64,000 nt of DNA, taken from assembly GCA_024277285.1 (NCBI GenBank), contig JAJRVM010000163.1, positions 1 to 64,000 on the forward strand. Direction: 5' to 3'. Source of the DNA: Planctomycetota bacterium. Its GTDB lineage: Bacteria > Planctomycetota > Planctomycetia > Pirellulales > Pirellulaceae. Below are positions 1 to 8,613 of this stretch, one piece after another; the first letter of the stretch is position 1; the number at the start of each line of letters is the position of its first letter. The position numbers and the translations under genes are program-made. The notes below the pieces were generated by a model. That model was not told the DNA's origin. It was given only the letters and a program-made list of their open reading frames with translations, and did no database searches.

Positions 1-48
1 CGGTGCCGGTAGCAGTAAAATTCGTCCTCTTTGCTTGCTGGTCCTCAT
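1..48 (-). CDS. Possible start of a further gene, cut by the window edge
   Basis: An ATG at 46-48 overlaps the TGA of the coiled-coil membrane gene in an ATGA arrangement and stays open to the edge of the window (16 codons, beginning MRTSKQRGRI). The overlap suggests the minus-strand cluster continues to the left. There is no clear ribosome binding site, and another frame is also open here, so the frame is uncertain. No function can be assigned from so short a piece. Confidence 0.3.
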   Translation of the reverse strand, partial: MRTSKQRGRILLLPAP

Positions 49-911
49 TCGCGCTGACGCTGAAGATTCGCTTCCAGCAGCGGTGGGATGAACTCGTCAA
101 GATCTCCCAACCCGGTAAAGACTTTCAGGTCGTTCATGGTCCGTTCGGTTTCCAGCATACTGTTGGCAACCTGGTCAACCTGCGTCGACACGTAGTCGGG
201 TTCTTGCCGGTTGACCGCAATTTCCGACAACGACTTGATCTTGTTTTCGAGCCGATCGATTTCCAATTCGACGAACTCATGATTGGCCCGCGCCCGCTCG
301 TAGTTCGCGACGCGATCTTGGCTTGTGGCCAGATTGTCCCGCAAAGTCCGGCGCAGCTTCTGCTTGTGCGGCGACGTATCTTCCGGATCGATCAGCGCCA
401 AACGACTCTCAATCCGTTGAATGTCGCTCTTGATGCGCTGCAATGATGTCTTGTTCAAAAACCGCTGCAAGGAATTGTAAGTGAACAACAACCGCAAATA
501 GATCCAGAGCAATCGATCCAGGCTCTGCATCTGCATTGATTCCAGCGACTGGTCGAGATCGTTCTGTTCGTCCGGTTTCAAATCGGCCGCGATCCCTTGC
601 AATTCCTGACACCGTTCGCGTAACTGATGGTATCGGTCACGCAACTCGCGCGGCATCGACCGCAACATACGCTGCAACGTGTGGCGATTCTTGCGCGATC
701 GGATTGAGCGCGTCGCCAAATACTGCTCGGTATCAATGTACTTTTGAAACTGGGAATTGCCGCCAACCAGAGCCAGATAAGCAGCTTCTGCGGCAAGCAC
801 CAAGGGGAAGATGATCGCCGGACGACTACTCAAAATGGCGACCCCCGTACCGGCCATCAGCGCCAATAGGTTCCATCGGTTCTTGAACGCAGCCTTGAGG
901 TATTTCAGCAC
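45..911 (-). CDS. Membrane-anchored coiled-coil protein of the PspA/ABC cluster
   Basis: The 288-residue protein is not recognised as a named family. Two hydrophobic segments lie at about residues 14-30 and 33-50 (LLALMAGTGVAILSS and IIFPLVLAAEAAYLALV), giving a short hairpin anchor. The rest is charged and helical, with long heptad-like stretches at about 85-125 and 150-240, so it is predicted to be a cytoplasmic coiled coil held at the inner membrane. It lies downstream of the ABC ATPase on the same strand with an 87-base gap, so it is probably the last complete gene of the cluster in view. The architecture (two membrane helices, then a coiled coil) would suit an adaptor between the membrane and the PspA scaffold, but that is inference from context only. 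Confidence 0.8.
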   Translation of the reverse strand: MLKYLKAAFKNRWNLLALMAGTGVAILSSRPAIIFPLVLAAEAAYLALVGGNSQFQKYIDTEQYLATRSIRSRKNRHTLQRMLRSMPRELRDRYHQLRERCQELQGIAADLKPDEQNDLDQSLESMQMQSLDRLLWIYLRLLFTYNSLQRFLNKTSLQRIKSDIQRIESRLALIDPEDTSPHKQKLRRTLRDNLATSQDRVANYERARANHEFVELEIDRLENKIKSLSEIAVNRQEPDYVSTQVDQVANSMLETERTMNDLKVFTGLGDLDEFIPPLLEANLQRQRE

Positions 912-998
912 GGTTTCAATTCAACGATTGGAGTTCAAGGGACATGCAAGATTCGGCGTAACCGTTCGCTTTCAGCCATCAGAGCGGCCTTCTAAAGC

Positions 999-1406
999 TT
1001 ACTCTTGTTCCAGGTGCGCAATCAAGTCGCGAATGAAATAGACGGTCTCCTGAAACTCCGCTTCGCGCTGCATTTCCTTCGCCGCGCGGTCGGGAGGCGT
1101 CACGGCAACCTCCCGAACCAACGTACCTGGGCTGGCGCTGAGCACGTAGATGCGGTCGCCCAGATAGACAGCCTCTTCAATCGAGTGGGTCACAAAGAAG
1201 ACCGTCGCCTCAGCCCTACGCCACAACGAAACCAGCAGATCCTGCATATTCATGCGTGTTTCGGGATCGAGCGCTCCGAATGGCTCATCCATCAAGATAA
1301 TATGCGGGTGCAGGATCAGCGACCGAGCGATTGCCACGCGTTGGCGCATACCACCTGACAACTCGTGCGGGTATTTCTGCGCATCCTCATCAACACTCAG
1401 CCCCAC
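999..1406 (-). CDS. C-terminal half of the interrupted ABC ATPase (GTG restart possible)
   Basis: A 135-residue open frame begins at a GTG, 24 bases after the in-frame TAA, and carries the signature LSGGMRQR, Walker B, D-loop and H-loop. It has the same frame as the upstream half. No convincing ribosome binding site precedes the GTG, so independent translation is doubtful; it is more likely the tail of one gene reached only by readthrough, or not translated at all. Confidence 0.4.
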   Translation of the reverse strand: MGLSVDEDAQKYPHELSGGMRQRVAIARSLILHPHIILMDEPFGALDPETRMNMQDLLVSLWRRAEATVFFVTHSIEEAVYLGDRIYVLSASPGTLVREVAVTPPDRAAKEMQREAEFQETVYFIRDLIAHLEQE

Positions 1407-1430
1407 TCGATCGATCCATGCCTTGCCTTC

Positions 1431-1991
1431 TTACTCACGGTCCCGCCGCGGCACGCCAAAACACTCGAGCCCAAAAGTGACGTTTTCCAAGACCGTGCGA
1501 TGATCGAAACTGGTGTAGTCCTGAAATACCATCCCTCGATCCGCGCCAGGGCCGGTGACCGGATCGCCCAAAACAAGCACGTCGCCTGCGGTGGGCGGAT
1601 GCTGCGGCGCCAGCCCTGCAATCAGCCGCAAGATCGTACTCTTGCCGCAACCGCTCGGCCCCAAAATACAAATGAATTCGCCCTTGCCATCGATATCCTC
1701 CACCGCGAAATTGACATCACGAATGGCCGTAAACGCGTTCGCGCGACCCGCACTATACGTCTTGGTCACGCCACGAAACTCGACAATATGCCGGCCCGGA
1801 ATGTCTTCGGGATCCCGGACGCGCTCCAATACATTTCCGACGCCAACCTGCTGCGCGTCGGTCGACGAGCTCGGGCTGTCTGGATGATCGGTTTGCCCAG
1901 TACCAGTTTGCCCAGTACCAGTTTGCCCAGTGTCCGCAGGAACAGAATCGCCCATCGGCTCGGAATCAGGATCTGGTTTCACGTCATTCAT
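1431..1991 (-). CDS. N-terminal half of the interrupted ABC ATPase
   Basis: This is what would be made without readthrough: 186 residues with the N-terminal extension, Walker A and Q-loop, but no signature motif, Walker B or H-loop. Such a fragment should bind nucleotide poorly and not hydrolyse it. The extension contains a 15-bp tandem repeat (TTGCCCAGTACCAG on the plus strand, about 1890-1935) coding the TGTGQ repeats. Confidence 0.55.
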   Translation of the reverse strand: MNDVKPDPDSEPMGDSVPADTGQTGTGQTGTGQTDHPDSPSSSTDAQQVGVGNVLERVRDPEDIPGRHIVEFRGVTKTYSAGRANAFTAIRDVNFAVEDIDGKGEFICILGPSGCGKSTILRLIAGLAPQHPPTAGDVLVLGDPVTGPGADRGMVFQDYTSFDHRTVLENVTFGLECFGVPRRDRE

Positions 1992-2055
1992 CGGCTGTCT
2001 CAGTCAAGGGCTGCGAGTCGCAGCAAACCATTCGACACGTACTTCGAATCGACGT

Positions 2056-3003
2056 TCAAATAGGTCGCTTATCAAATGGCGGCCGGGGCTTGAATACCCG
2101 TCCCTTCAAGTCGTCCCACGCATGCAGCACCACGCGTAGTCCCTTATTCAATAAACCGGCGCCGCCATAGCGGTACGGAAACAACTCGCGTTGTATCCAA
2201 TAGAGGATCCGATCAATCACCAAGGCGACGATCGGAATAATCAAGATGATCAAGTAGATATGCGCGCGTGGCCCTTCACGCTGTGACATCCAGATCAGAT
2301 GCCCCAATCCGCCAACTTCGTCTCCCATCTTGACCAACTCAGCCAACATGATATAGCCAAACGCCAGGCCGAACAAAACACGCGCTGAGTCGAAGATCGC
2401 GGGCATCGCCAGCGGCACCAGCACTTTGATCATGGTTTGCCAGGTATTTGCGCCAAGCGTATAGGCCGTATCCAAATAGCGCGCACTCACGTCACGAATC
2501 GCCAACGTTACATCGGCCATAATAAAGGCGACGCAGGCGATAAAAATGAACATAATCTTCTGCCATTCACCGATCCCAAAGAAGAAGAAAGTCAGTGGTA
2601 TCAACGCGGCGAGGGGGATATTGCGACCGAATACCACTACCGGCGCCAGGAAGGCGCGCACGGGCGAGAAGCAACCAGCCAGAATCCCCAGCGGAACACC
2701 CGCGAGAATCGCCAACGCAAACCCCAACGTCACGCGTTTGAGCGTAACGATGGTATTGCGTGTCAGGGCGCGATCGAACCAGAGCGAATGAAATTCGGCA
2801 AACGTCTCGCTTGGGCTCGGCAGTGCCAGCGGGCTTATGATCCGCTGCTCGGGTTCTCCCCAAGTCACAAACCACCAAATGGCAAAAAAAATGGCGACGG
2901 CCAGGAGCGAACAAGCCAAGGAGGCCCACAGCCCAAGGGGCTGCCGCAACCAAGGGCCTCGGCCACGTGGAGGCAGCAGTTTCATATCAGGTTGAGGATC
3001 CAT
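2056..3003 (-). CDS. ABC transporter permease, NitT/TauT (SsuC/NrtB) type
   Basis: The 315-residue integral membrane protein has about six hydrophobic segments: the first at about residues 25-45, then the conserved BPD_transp_1 core from about residue 90 (TLKRVTLGFALAILAGVPLGILAG). The EAA-like loop that contacts the ATPase is visible as YTLGANTWQTMIKVLVPLA. It forms the channel of an importer with the ATPase 65 bases downstream and the binding protein 125 bases upstream, all on the minus strand. The long basic C-terminal tail (about 30 residues, ending FKPRPPFDKRPI) is unusual for the family. The substrate cannot be deduced; importers of this class take nitrate, taurine, aliphatic sulfonates, thiamine precursors or similar. 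Confidence 0.88.
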   Translation of the reverse strand: MDPQPDMKLLPPRGRGPWLRQPLGLWASLACSLLAVAIFFAIWWFVTWGEPEQRIISPLALPSPSETFAEFHSLWFDRALTRNTIVTLKRVTLGFALAILAGVPLGILAGCFSPVRAFLAPVVVFGRNIPLAALIPLTFFFFGIGEWQKIMFIFIACVAFIMADVTLAIRDVSARYLDTAYTLGANTWQTMIKVLVPLAMPAIFDSARVLFGLAFGYIMLAELVKMGDEVGGLGHLIWMSQREGPRAHIYLIILIIPIVALVIDRILYWIQRELFPYRYGGAGLLNKGLRVVLHAWDDLKGRVFKPRPPFDKRPI

Positions 3004-3127
3004 AAAGCGACTCGCTGTAACTCCGTAAATGCCGGGTCACTGGAAGAACATGCATTCAAACCGGCACGCCCCGCACCAACGCACATTTCGGCATTGGGTA
3101 CTCCGGCACTGGATATTTCGCTCCCGC

Positions 3128-4891
3128 TCATTCGCCCGCTTCGGCAGGATAAATCTTGATCTCGACGCGGCGATTCTTGGCATGGTCGTTTGGGCGATCG
3201 GGATCAGCAGGCCGGGCCCACCCCATCCCTTCGACGTTGAACTGGTTGGGATCGAGGGTCTTGTACTTATTGACCAGTGCCTCTTTCACGGCCTTCGCAC
3301 GAAGGTCTGACAGTTCCTTGACGAGCGACTCGGGCGCGCGGTCTTTCATGGAGCTGTCCGTATGCCCTTCAATGATGATCCTTGCCGCGCCGAATTGCCC
3401 CGCCAATTTGGCGATCTCGTCGAGGACCAATTCAGCGTTCGGATCATAAAGGCGTTCCACTTCCTTATCGCCATCTCGCTGCGTTACTTTCTTGTAAAGA
3501 TCGTGGCTATTGGGATAGAAATGGATGACCACGGTGTTAGTCAGAATCTCGTCTTCCGCACGAATCTCCGGAATCGATTTGGGCACGAACTGCACCGAAT
3601 ACTCATCTTTTTGCGACGTGTATTTCTCCTCTTGGCCTAGCTTCTTGATGATCGAAAAGTCCATAACCTGGTCGAACGGGACTTTGCGGTGCTTGATCTT
3701 GCCGACACGGCGGTAGAGGTAGTAGGCCTGGTTCCAGATGCGTTCAAAATTAGCCGGATTGTTTTCGTTCATGAAGAACTGGTAGTTCTCGGCCCAGTTT
3801 GTGCTGTGAGCATCGGCGAACATCGCCGCCGCCTCCGAGGCCGGCAGCCCATAACCGTCTCCCATCAGCTTCGCCGTTTTCTGTTTGGCATCATCCTTCT
3901 TCAATTCGACCATCGCATCGAAAATGCCACGCACTAACCCTTCAATGATATCGGGATGATCCTTGGCAAAATCGGCGCGCGAGAACCAGACGTCGGCGAT
4001 CAGTTTGTTGGCCGTCGCCGTGGTGACAAGCAAACGGTTCCCCTTCACCTTTTCCAGATTGTAGATATCCGGCGCCCATGAAACGGCGCCCGAAAGTTCC
4101 TTGTTCGTATTGAAGGCAGCCGCAGCTTCGAATGCCGTGGGCGTGAACAGCGTCTTGACTTCAGACGGTTGCACGCCACCTGCCACCAGCATATTGAGTG
4201 CAAAATAGTGCGACGGCGAACTCTGTGCCAACGCGATGGTCTTGCCGCGCAGGTCACTCACCGTGCGAATGTTTTCGCGAACAACAATTCCATCGCCGCC
4301 ACACGACCAATCGACCTGCTGGTAGATACGCGGCATAACGCGACTATCGATCGGTTTACCACTGGAATCGACAATCCGCTGCATGAACAGCGGCAGCATG
4401 TCGAGTGTGCTCCAACCGATATGGACCTGGCCATTGGAAAACGCATCCTGCATGTTGACCGGGTCATCGATCAAGACCAAGTCAACACGAAACTCCTTGC
4501 CATCAGGAAACTCCTTGCTAGCAGGGGTCTTCCAGACCTTGCCTGGCGACAACCCTTCATTGGCATAGATAATCGGCGCCCAGCCTGCCCAAACGTTCAA
4601 GGCGAAACGAACCGTGTTGTTCACCATCGGCTTGTATGCCGACGTGCCCTTGACCGGAGGCAGGGTTTCATTGGGAACAAACGTGTATTCCTTGACCGTT
4701 GTTGGCGAAGCTACATTCGCCCCATCCTCCGCCGTCTGGCCGAGTTTTGAAGGGTCAATCGCCTGGGTTTGCGACGTACTGTCCTTCCCTTCCGGTGCGA
4801 TGGACTTGAAGTTATAAACCGCTAGCCCAATGAGCCCGATGACGACAGCGCCCACGGCGATGTAGAACGTTGATTTTGGTTGGCCGGCCAT
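3128..4891 (-). CDS. Membrane-anchored solute-binding protein fused to an OmpA-like domain
   Basis: The chosen start is the ATG at 4891, preceded by GGGG 8-9 bases upstream (587 residues); an ATG three codons earlier is possible. An uncleaved signal anchor lies at about residues 8-26. An NMT1/NrtA-like type II binding fold follows at about 85-420 (RFALNVWAGWAPIIYANEG, then ALAQSSPSHYFALNML). The last 150 residues are an OmpA/MotB-like peptidoglycan-binding domain with the EGHTDSS and NRRVEIKI motifs. The protein would capture a solute in the periplasm while anchored both to the inner membrane and to the cell wall, an unusual fusion for an ABC binding protein. It is encoded immediately upstream of the permease. 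A wall-sensing or tension-sensing role is inferred from the OmpA domain and from the PspA neighbour. Confidence 0.87.
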   Translation of the reverse strand: MAGQPKSTFYIAVGAVVIGLIGLAVYNFKSIAPEGKDSTSQTQAIDPSKLGQTAEDGANVASPTTVKEYTFVPNETLPPVKGTSAYKPMVNNTVRFALNVWAGWAPIIYANEGLSPGKVWKTPASKEFPDGKEFRVDLVLIDDPVNMQDAFSNGQVHIGWSTLDMLPLFMQRIVDSSGKPIDSRVMPRIYQQVDWSCGGDGIVVRENIRTVSDLRGKTIALAQSSPSHYFALNMLVAGGVQPSEVKTLFTPTAFEAAAAFNTNKELSGAVSWAPDIYNLEKVKGNRLLVTTATANKLIADVWFSRADFAKDHPDIIEGLVRGIFDAMVELKKDDAKQKTAKLMGDGYGLPASEAAAMFADAHSTNWAENYQFFMNENNPANFERIWNQAYYLYRRVGKIKHRKVPFDQVMDFSIIKKLGQEEKYTSQKDEYSVQFVPKSIPEIRAEDEILTNTVVIHFYPNSHDLYKKVTQRDGDKEVERLYDPNAELVLDEIAKLAGQFGAARIIIEGHTDSSMKDRAPESLVKELSDLRAKAVKEALVNKYKTLDPNQFNVEGMGWARPADPDRPNDHAKNRRVEIKIYPAEAGE

Positions 4892-5015
4892 GCTAAGCAT
4901 CCCCGTATTCGTACTGAGTAACTGTATCCCGCGTACGCGCCCGCCACGCACGCTATTTCAACCCACCTCGTAAATCCACTCGGCCATGAAGCCTCCGGCC
5001 AGCCGATTATCGTCG

Positions 5016-5306
5016 TCAGCCTTGAAACTTCGTCTTCGGACGTGCTTCGTAAAGGGAATGCAACACTTGCATCGCACTGTAAGCCGACAGTTCGCAGAGC
5101 AATTGCGTGACCTGCTGGTGCATCGCGTCATCGAGTTCCGGTTCAATCGTCTTCATCAATTCGACGACGCGCTGCTCCTGACTTGCCACTTCCCCCGCGT
5201 CGACAACTCCATCCGCCATCGCGTCAATAAACGTGCCGAGGTTACGAGCGTAATCGTCGATCAACGTGGTCTTGGCAGCATCGTCCAGCCAGCTTTGGCG
5301 TGCCAT
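5016..5306 (-). CDS. Small helical protein of the PspA/AAA/ABC cluster
   Basis: The 96-residue start at 5306 is fixed by a strong ribosome binding site (GAGGAG, seven bases before the ATG). The protein is acidic and predicted to be entirely alpha-helical (WLDDAAKTTLIDDYARN, then ELDDAMHQQVTQLLCELSAY), with no signal or membrane segment, so it is cytoplasmic. No family was recognised. It lies between the AAA ATPase and the binding-protein fusion on the same strand, with gaps of 124-203 bases. It could be an adaptor for the AAA ATPase or for the C-terminal region of PspA; this is only a guess from position. Confidence 0.72.
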   Translation of the reverse strand: MARQSWLDDAAKTTLIDDYARNLGTFIDAMADGVVDAGEVASQEQRVVELMKTIEPELDDAMHQQVTQLLCELSAYSAMQVLHSLYEARPKTKFQG

Positions 5307-5509
5307 AAAATTTCTCCTCACTTCTTTCCAGGTGTTCGTTCGTCGTTTTTGGACAAAAGGTGTTGGGCTCAAGCTCTCGTCGTGCTCCCTCCAACCCGTC
5401 ATTTGCCGAAGGACGCTCGGCGAAACAGTCTAACTGGTTTGGGCCGCAGACCAACGTGAAACTACGTGCCCAACTTCACCGGTCATGGTAACTCATTTTG
5501 ACGCGTGTC

Positions 5510-7357
5510 CTAGTCAATCAGCTCGCGCAACGTCATCAAGCGTTCTTGCAGTCGAGACCGCCCATCCGGCTGTTGGATGCGTGTGCGCCAATCGTCCGGC
5601 AAGAACTCGCGATCGGTGCATTCGAGCACCGCCACCAGTTCTTGCATTTCCTTTTCCAAACCTTGAGCCGACGGGATGAAAGTGTCGAGCGCGGCCTGAA
5701 GATCGTCTCCAGAAACCGTATCACGGTCGGCTGTCAAAGCACGTCGCTGTGCGCCCAACACGATGCTCTCGATATCCGCACCGCTCAACTCCCGCTTGCG
5801 CGCCAGCGATTCTTCCGGCAGGTGCGAAATCGCGTCGGTAGCTAATGTGACCTGGTTCTTGCCCGCCAGCACGCGAAACATGCTGGCAACTTCCTGGGAG
5901 TCGTGCGGATAGAATAGCGGGATGTGCACTTCGGCACGCCCTTGGCGCTTCAAGTCGATCGGCAGCAGGTCGGGCCGACTGGTCAAGAGCATCCAGATTA
6001 TGCGACCACGGTAATCGGTGTTTCCCATCTGCCGCGCGATCATCGAAAAAATGCGGCCCGAAGTGCCCGAATCCCCTTCCGCCTCGCGATTACCCAACGC
6101 GGCATCGGCTTCGTCAATAATGACCACGACGGGGCCCAGGCTGCGTAGAACGTTCAAGACCTGTTCGAGATTCCCTTCCGTTTCCCCGACGTATTTGGAC
6201 CGAAAATTGCCCAATACGACACACGGTATGCCGATCGACCCGGCATAGCACTGCGCCAAAAATGTCTTGCCCGTTCCCACCGGCCCGCAAATCAAATAGC
6301 CCATCGGCGCGGTCTCCAACCGGCCCTGGTTGATCCATTGGGCGTCTTGTCGCAATCGGCGTTTGGCTGCAACATGGCCAACGACCGTATCGAGCGTATG
6401 CTTGGGTTCAACAAAAGTCACCAAACCTTGGCACTGCCGCTCGATCATCCCCTTTTTCAACGCCTGAAACTGATTGAGTTGCGGCGTGCGATACTCGTCA
6501 CGCGTGCGTGCCAAAAGGACATCCAAGTTCACCAGATTCAATCCGCTCGACATGCGCGCAATCGCCCCGACACTCATGTCCCCCTCGGCGGTCGCAACGG
6601 TGGTTTCGGTCGAGTGCCGTTCTAACGTGTCTTGTACGAAGGTCTCGCGCGCCTGCTGGTCGGGCAGCGGAACCTCGATCGCGGCAACGTGCGGGTTCTG
6701 AACCAGTCGGTCGTTCAATTCGGGCAACTTATTGGCGATCAGGCAAAACGCCATATTCACGCGTTTGATGTAGGGATTCTGTGCCCAAGCGATGAAGCGG
6801 ACCAGGCGCGAGGCCTGGCCTCGCGCCAGCATATTCGTACTTCCCGGAGGCACCAGAAACTGAGCGTATTCAAACAGAAATGCAACCCGTTTGCGCTGGT
6901 CCGCTTTTTCCGCAACTAAATTCCGCTGAATCACATGCTCCAACGCCTGCAGGACCTTGTCGGGGTCACGTGGCCAAGCGTTGTAGTCTCCCAACAGCCC
7001 GGTAGCCCATTCCACCATCTCCTGCCGGCGCCGAGCGTCGCTCCCCGCCTCCAGACGCAAGCCGCGCCCAAGATCGTACGAAAAAACCGTGTCCCATGAC
7101 CCGAATAGCTGAGTGGCAAGGAACTCGGAGAGGCTGATATACGTGTGCTGACCATGCTCCTGCGACAAGACCAAATCGTGTACGTTGCCGTGCAAGAGAA
7201 ACAGACAGACGCTGCCGGAATAGTACAGGTCAGCCAACTCGCGTGCCCAAGCCGGATGCCATTGGGGAACCGTGGCCCGGGGAGTGACTGAGGCGCCACG
7301 AGCACGGTTGGGAGCATTGGAGTCCGGAAGTTCCACAGCCGGTGGGTTCCTCTGCAA
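5510..7357 (-). CDS. Tandem AAA ATPase next to PspA
   Basis: The 615-residue protein has two AAA modules. The first (about 40-260) has the fold but no recognisable Walker A, so it appears degenerate. The second (about 335-590) is complete: Walker A CGPVGTGKT near residue 356, Walker B VVVIIDEADAA near 412, sensor and arginine-finger region LLTSRPDLLPIDLKRQGRAE. This resembles the classical AAA clade (Vps4, FtsH, Cdc48) and Ycf46-like proteins, which remodel or unfold protein assemblies. The start is a TTG; a GTG seven codons on, with AGAGGA upstream, is an alternative. It begins 60 bases after the PspA gene, so the pair is probably co-transcribed. By analogy with ESCRT-III/Vps4, the ATPase may disassemble PspA polymers; the analogy is inferred. 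Confidence 0.87.
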   Translation of the reverse strand: MQRNPPAVELPDSNAPNRARGASVTPRATVPQWHPAWARELADLYYSGSVCLFLLHGNVHDLVLSQEHGQHTYISLSEFLATQLFGSWDTVFSYDLGRGLRLEAGSDARRRQEMVEWATGLLGDYNAWPRDPDKVLQALEHVIQRNLVAEKADQRKRVAFLFEYAQFLVPPGSTNMLARGQASRLVRFIAWAQNPYIKRVNMAFCLIANKLPELNDRLVQNPHVAAIEVPLPDQQARETFVQDTLERHSTETTVATAEGDMSVGAIARMSSGLNLVNLDVLLARTRDEYRTPQLNQFQALKKGMIERQCQGLVTFVEPKHTLDTVVGHVAAKRRLRQDAQWINQGRLETAPMGYLICGPVGTGKTFLAQCYAGSIGIPCVVLGNFRSKYVGETEGNLEQVLNVLRSLGPVVVIIDEADAALGNREAEGDSGTSGRIFSMIARQMGNTDYRGRIIWMLLTSRPDLLPIDLKRQGRAEVHIPLFYPHDSQEVASMFRVLAGKNQVTLATDAISHLPEESLARKRELSGADIESIVLGAQRRALTADRDTVSGDDLQAALDTFIPSAQGLEKEMQELVAVLECTDREFLPDDWRTRIQQPDGRSRLQERLMTLRELID

Positions 7358-7417
7358 TATTGACTCTTGTGCTACAGACCTGACACTGCTATCGAAACGG
7401 CCACGAGTTGCTGTGCG

Positions 7418-8170
7418 TCAATTCCCCTCCAACTCCTCTGTTGCCCGTGGCCCCAATTGCTTCTCCGTATCCTCAACCACGGTGGTTTCGGGAGTTGCCA
7501 GCCCCAGTTCAACCTCGAAGTCGCGCAAAGCGTCCTCGGCGAGTGCTGATTCCATGGCCTCTTCTCGTTCAATCGACTCCAAACCCTCGCTCGACAGATC
7601 GGTGGCAACGCGCGCCTTAGCGCGGTTCAGGCCAATCTTGTCGTTGATCACCTGCTCAATCTGCCCGAAATCGGTGGTCACGTCGAAATCAAGACTATGC
7701 GCTAACTCGGCCATCTCCGCTTCCGCTCGACTCATTTTCAACTCGGCATCGTATCGAGTGATCTTGTCGCGCACGTCGGAAAGCTTCTTGCCGGCATGTT
7801 TGATTTTGTGCAAATTGTTCTCGTAGGCCTTCTCGTGCATGGCAAGCTGCATCTCGTTTTCCTTGAGTTGTTCCTTGGCTTTTTGCAACTCGAGCGCAAA
7901 TCGCGCTGCCGTATCGCGGTCACCCGCCTTGAGATAGGCCTTGATCTTGGCTCCCAAGCTCGTGACGTGCTTCTTGTCCATCGCGGCCTGCCGGCCCACT
8001 CGTTCCACCAAGGCACGGTATTGCTCCAGTCCTTGCCGACCCGATTTCAGCTCTTCCACCGCCGAATCATACTCGTATTGCATTTGTGCAATGGGGTCGG
8101 CAGTCCAGAAATAATTGGCCACTTTGTTGAACTGCGCTTTGAGCGCCCGCCACATTTTCCCAAAGATCAT
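7418..8170 (-). CDS. pspA: PspA/IM30 (Vipp1) family membrane-repair protein
   Basis: The start at 8170 gives 250 residues in the usual family form (MIFGKMWRALKAQFN); an upstream in-frame ATG adds five. The N-terminal amphipathic helix (about 1-22) binds stressed membrane, followed by the long coiled-coil hairpin (about 25-145) and further helices typical of the ESCRT-III superfamily. The acidic C-terminal tail (about 195-250) is longer than in E. coli PspA. In the family the protein forms rods or rings on damaged inner membrane and helps maintain proton-motive force. It is the first gene of the minus-strand cluster, ahead of an AAA ATPase and an ABC transporter. No PspF or sigma-54 promoter was seen, so control must differ from the enterobacterial system. 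Confidence 0.92.
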   Translation of the reverse strand: MIFGKMWRALKAQFNKVANYFWTADPIAQMQYEYDSAVEELKSGRQGLEQYRALVERVGRQAAMDKKHVTSLGAKIKAYLKAGDRDTAARFALELQKAKEQLKENEMQLAMHEKAYENNLHKIKHAGKKLSDVRDKITRYDAELKMSRAEAEMAELAHSLDFDVTTDFGQIEQVINDKIGLNRAKARVATDLSSEGLESIEREEAMESALAEDALRDFEVELGLATPETTVVEDTEKQLGPRATEELEGN

Positions 8171-8586
8171 CGTCTCATCTCGCAAGAATAAGGAATCCGG
8201 TCAACGCGTGCGTCTACGCAATGCTTGTATTCGTTGGGCCGAGTGACAATATCGCCGTTTCTGTATCGCCGCTTCTGCCAGCCAACACGGCACACGACCA
8301 ATGGAATTCATCCGTATTCGACCGCCCGTTTGATACGCGCGTCCAGCCACACTTCGCACGAACGTGCTAGCGGTCCTCATCTCAGCAACTCTGCCGATGA
8401 ACACCAGCAATCGAGCCGAGGATATTTCATCGCCCCGCACCGAGCCCCATACACACTTGGCACCCTTTGACAGGAGCTCTCACAAAACATCCCCTCCAAT
8501 GGGAGGTTCTAACGCAGCGTGAGCCGACTGTCAATTCGCCGCCACCCAGCCCCGAACGCGGAATCGCCCCAAACGGGCTCAACTCC
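8171..8586. other. Spacer upstream of the PspA cluster
   Basis: No convincing gene is present. The short open frames on both strands have low-complexity, unconserved-looking translations. The region must hold the promoter for the minus-strand PspA cluster, but no clear -10/-35 or -24/-12 element could be picked out. Confidence 0.5.
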
Positions 8587-8613
8587 GCAGTCCCACACAA
8601 TCTCAGACAGACC

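Larger units (their letters stand above)
999..1991 (-). pseudogene. ABC transporter ATPase (NitT/TauT type) interrupted by an in-frame TAA
   Basis: Read through, this is one complete 330-codon ABC ATPase with a stop at codon 187. Before the stop: a disordered N-terminal extension of about 70 residues containing a tandem TGTGQ repeat, Walker A GPSGCGKST and the Q-loop MVFQDYTSF. After it, in the same frame: signature LSGGMRQR, Walker B IILMDEP and the H-loop VTHSIEEA. The TAA (1431-1433) sits in the helical region between Q-loop and signature where relatives have a variable charged residue (context PRRDRE-stop-EGKAWI). No frame change is needed to join the halves, so this is a single-codon nonsense change, a readthrough site or a sequence error. 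The partner permease and binding protein are intact. In the family this subunit hydrolyses ATP to drive uptake of nitrate, sulfonate or related small molecules. Confidence 0.7.
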
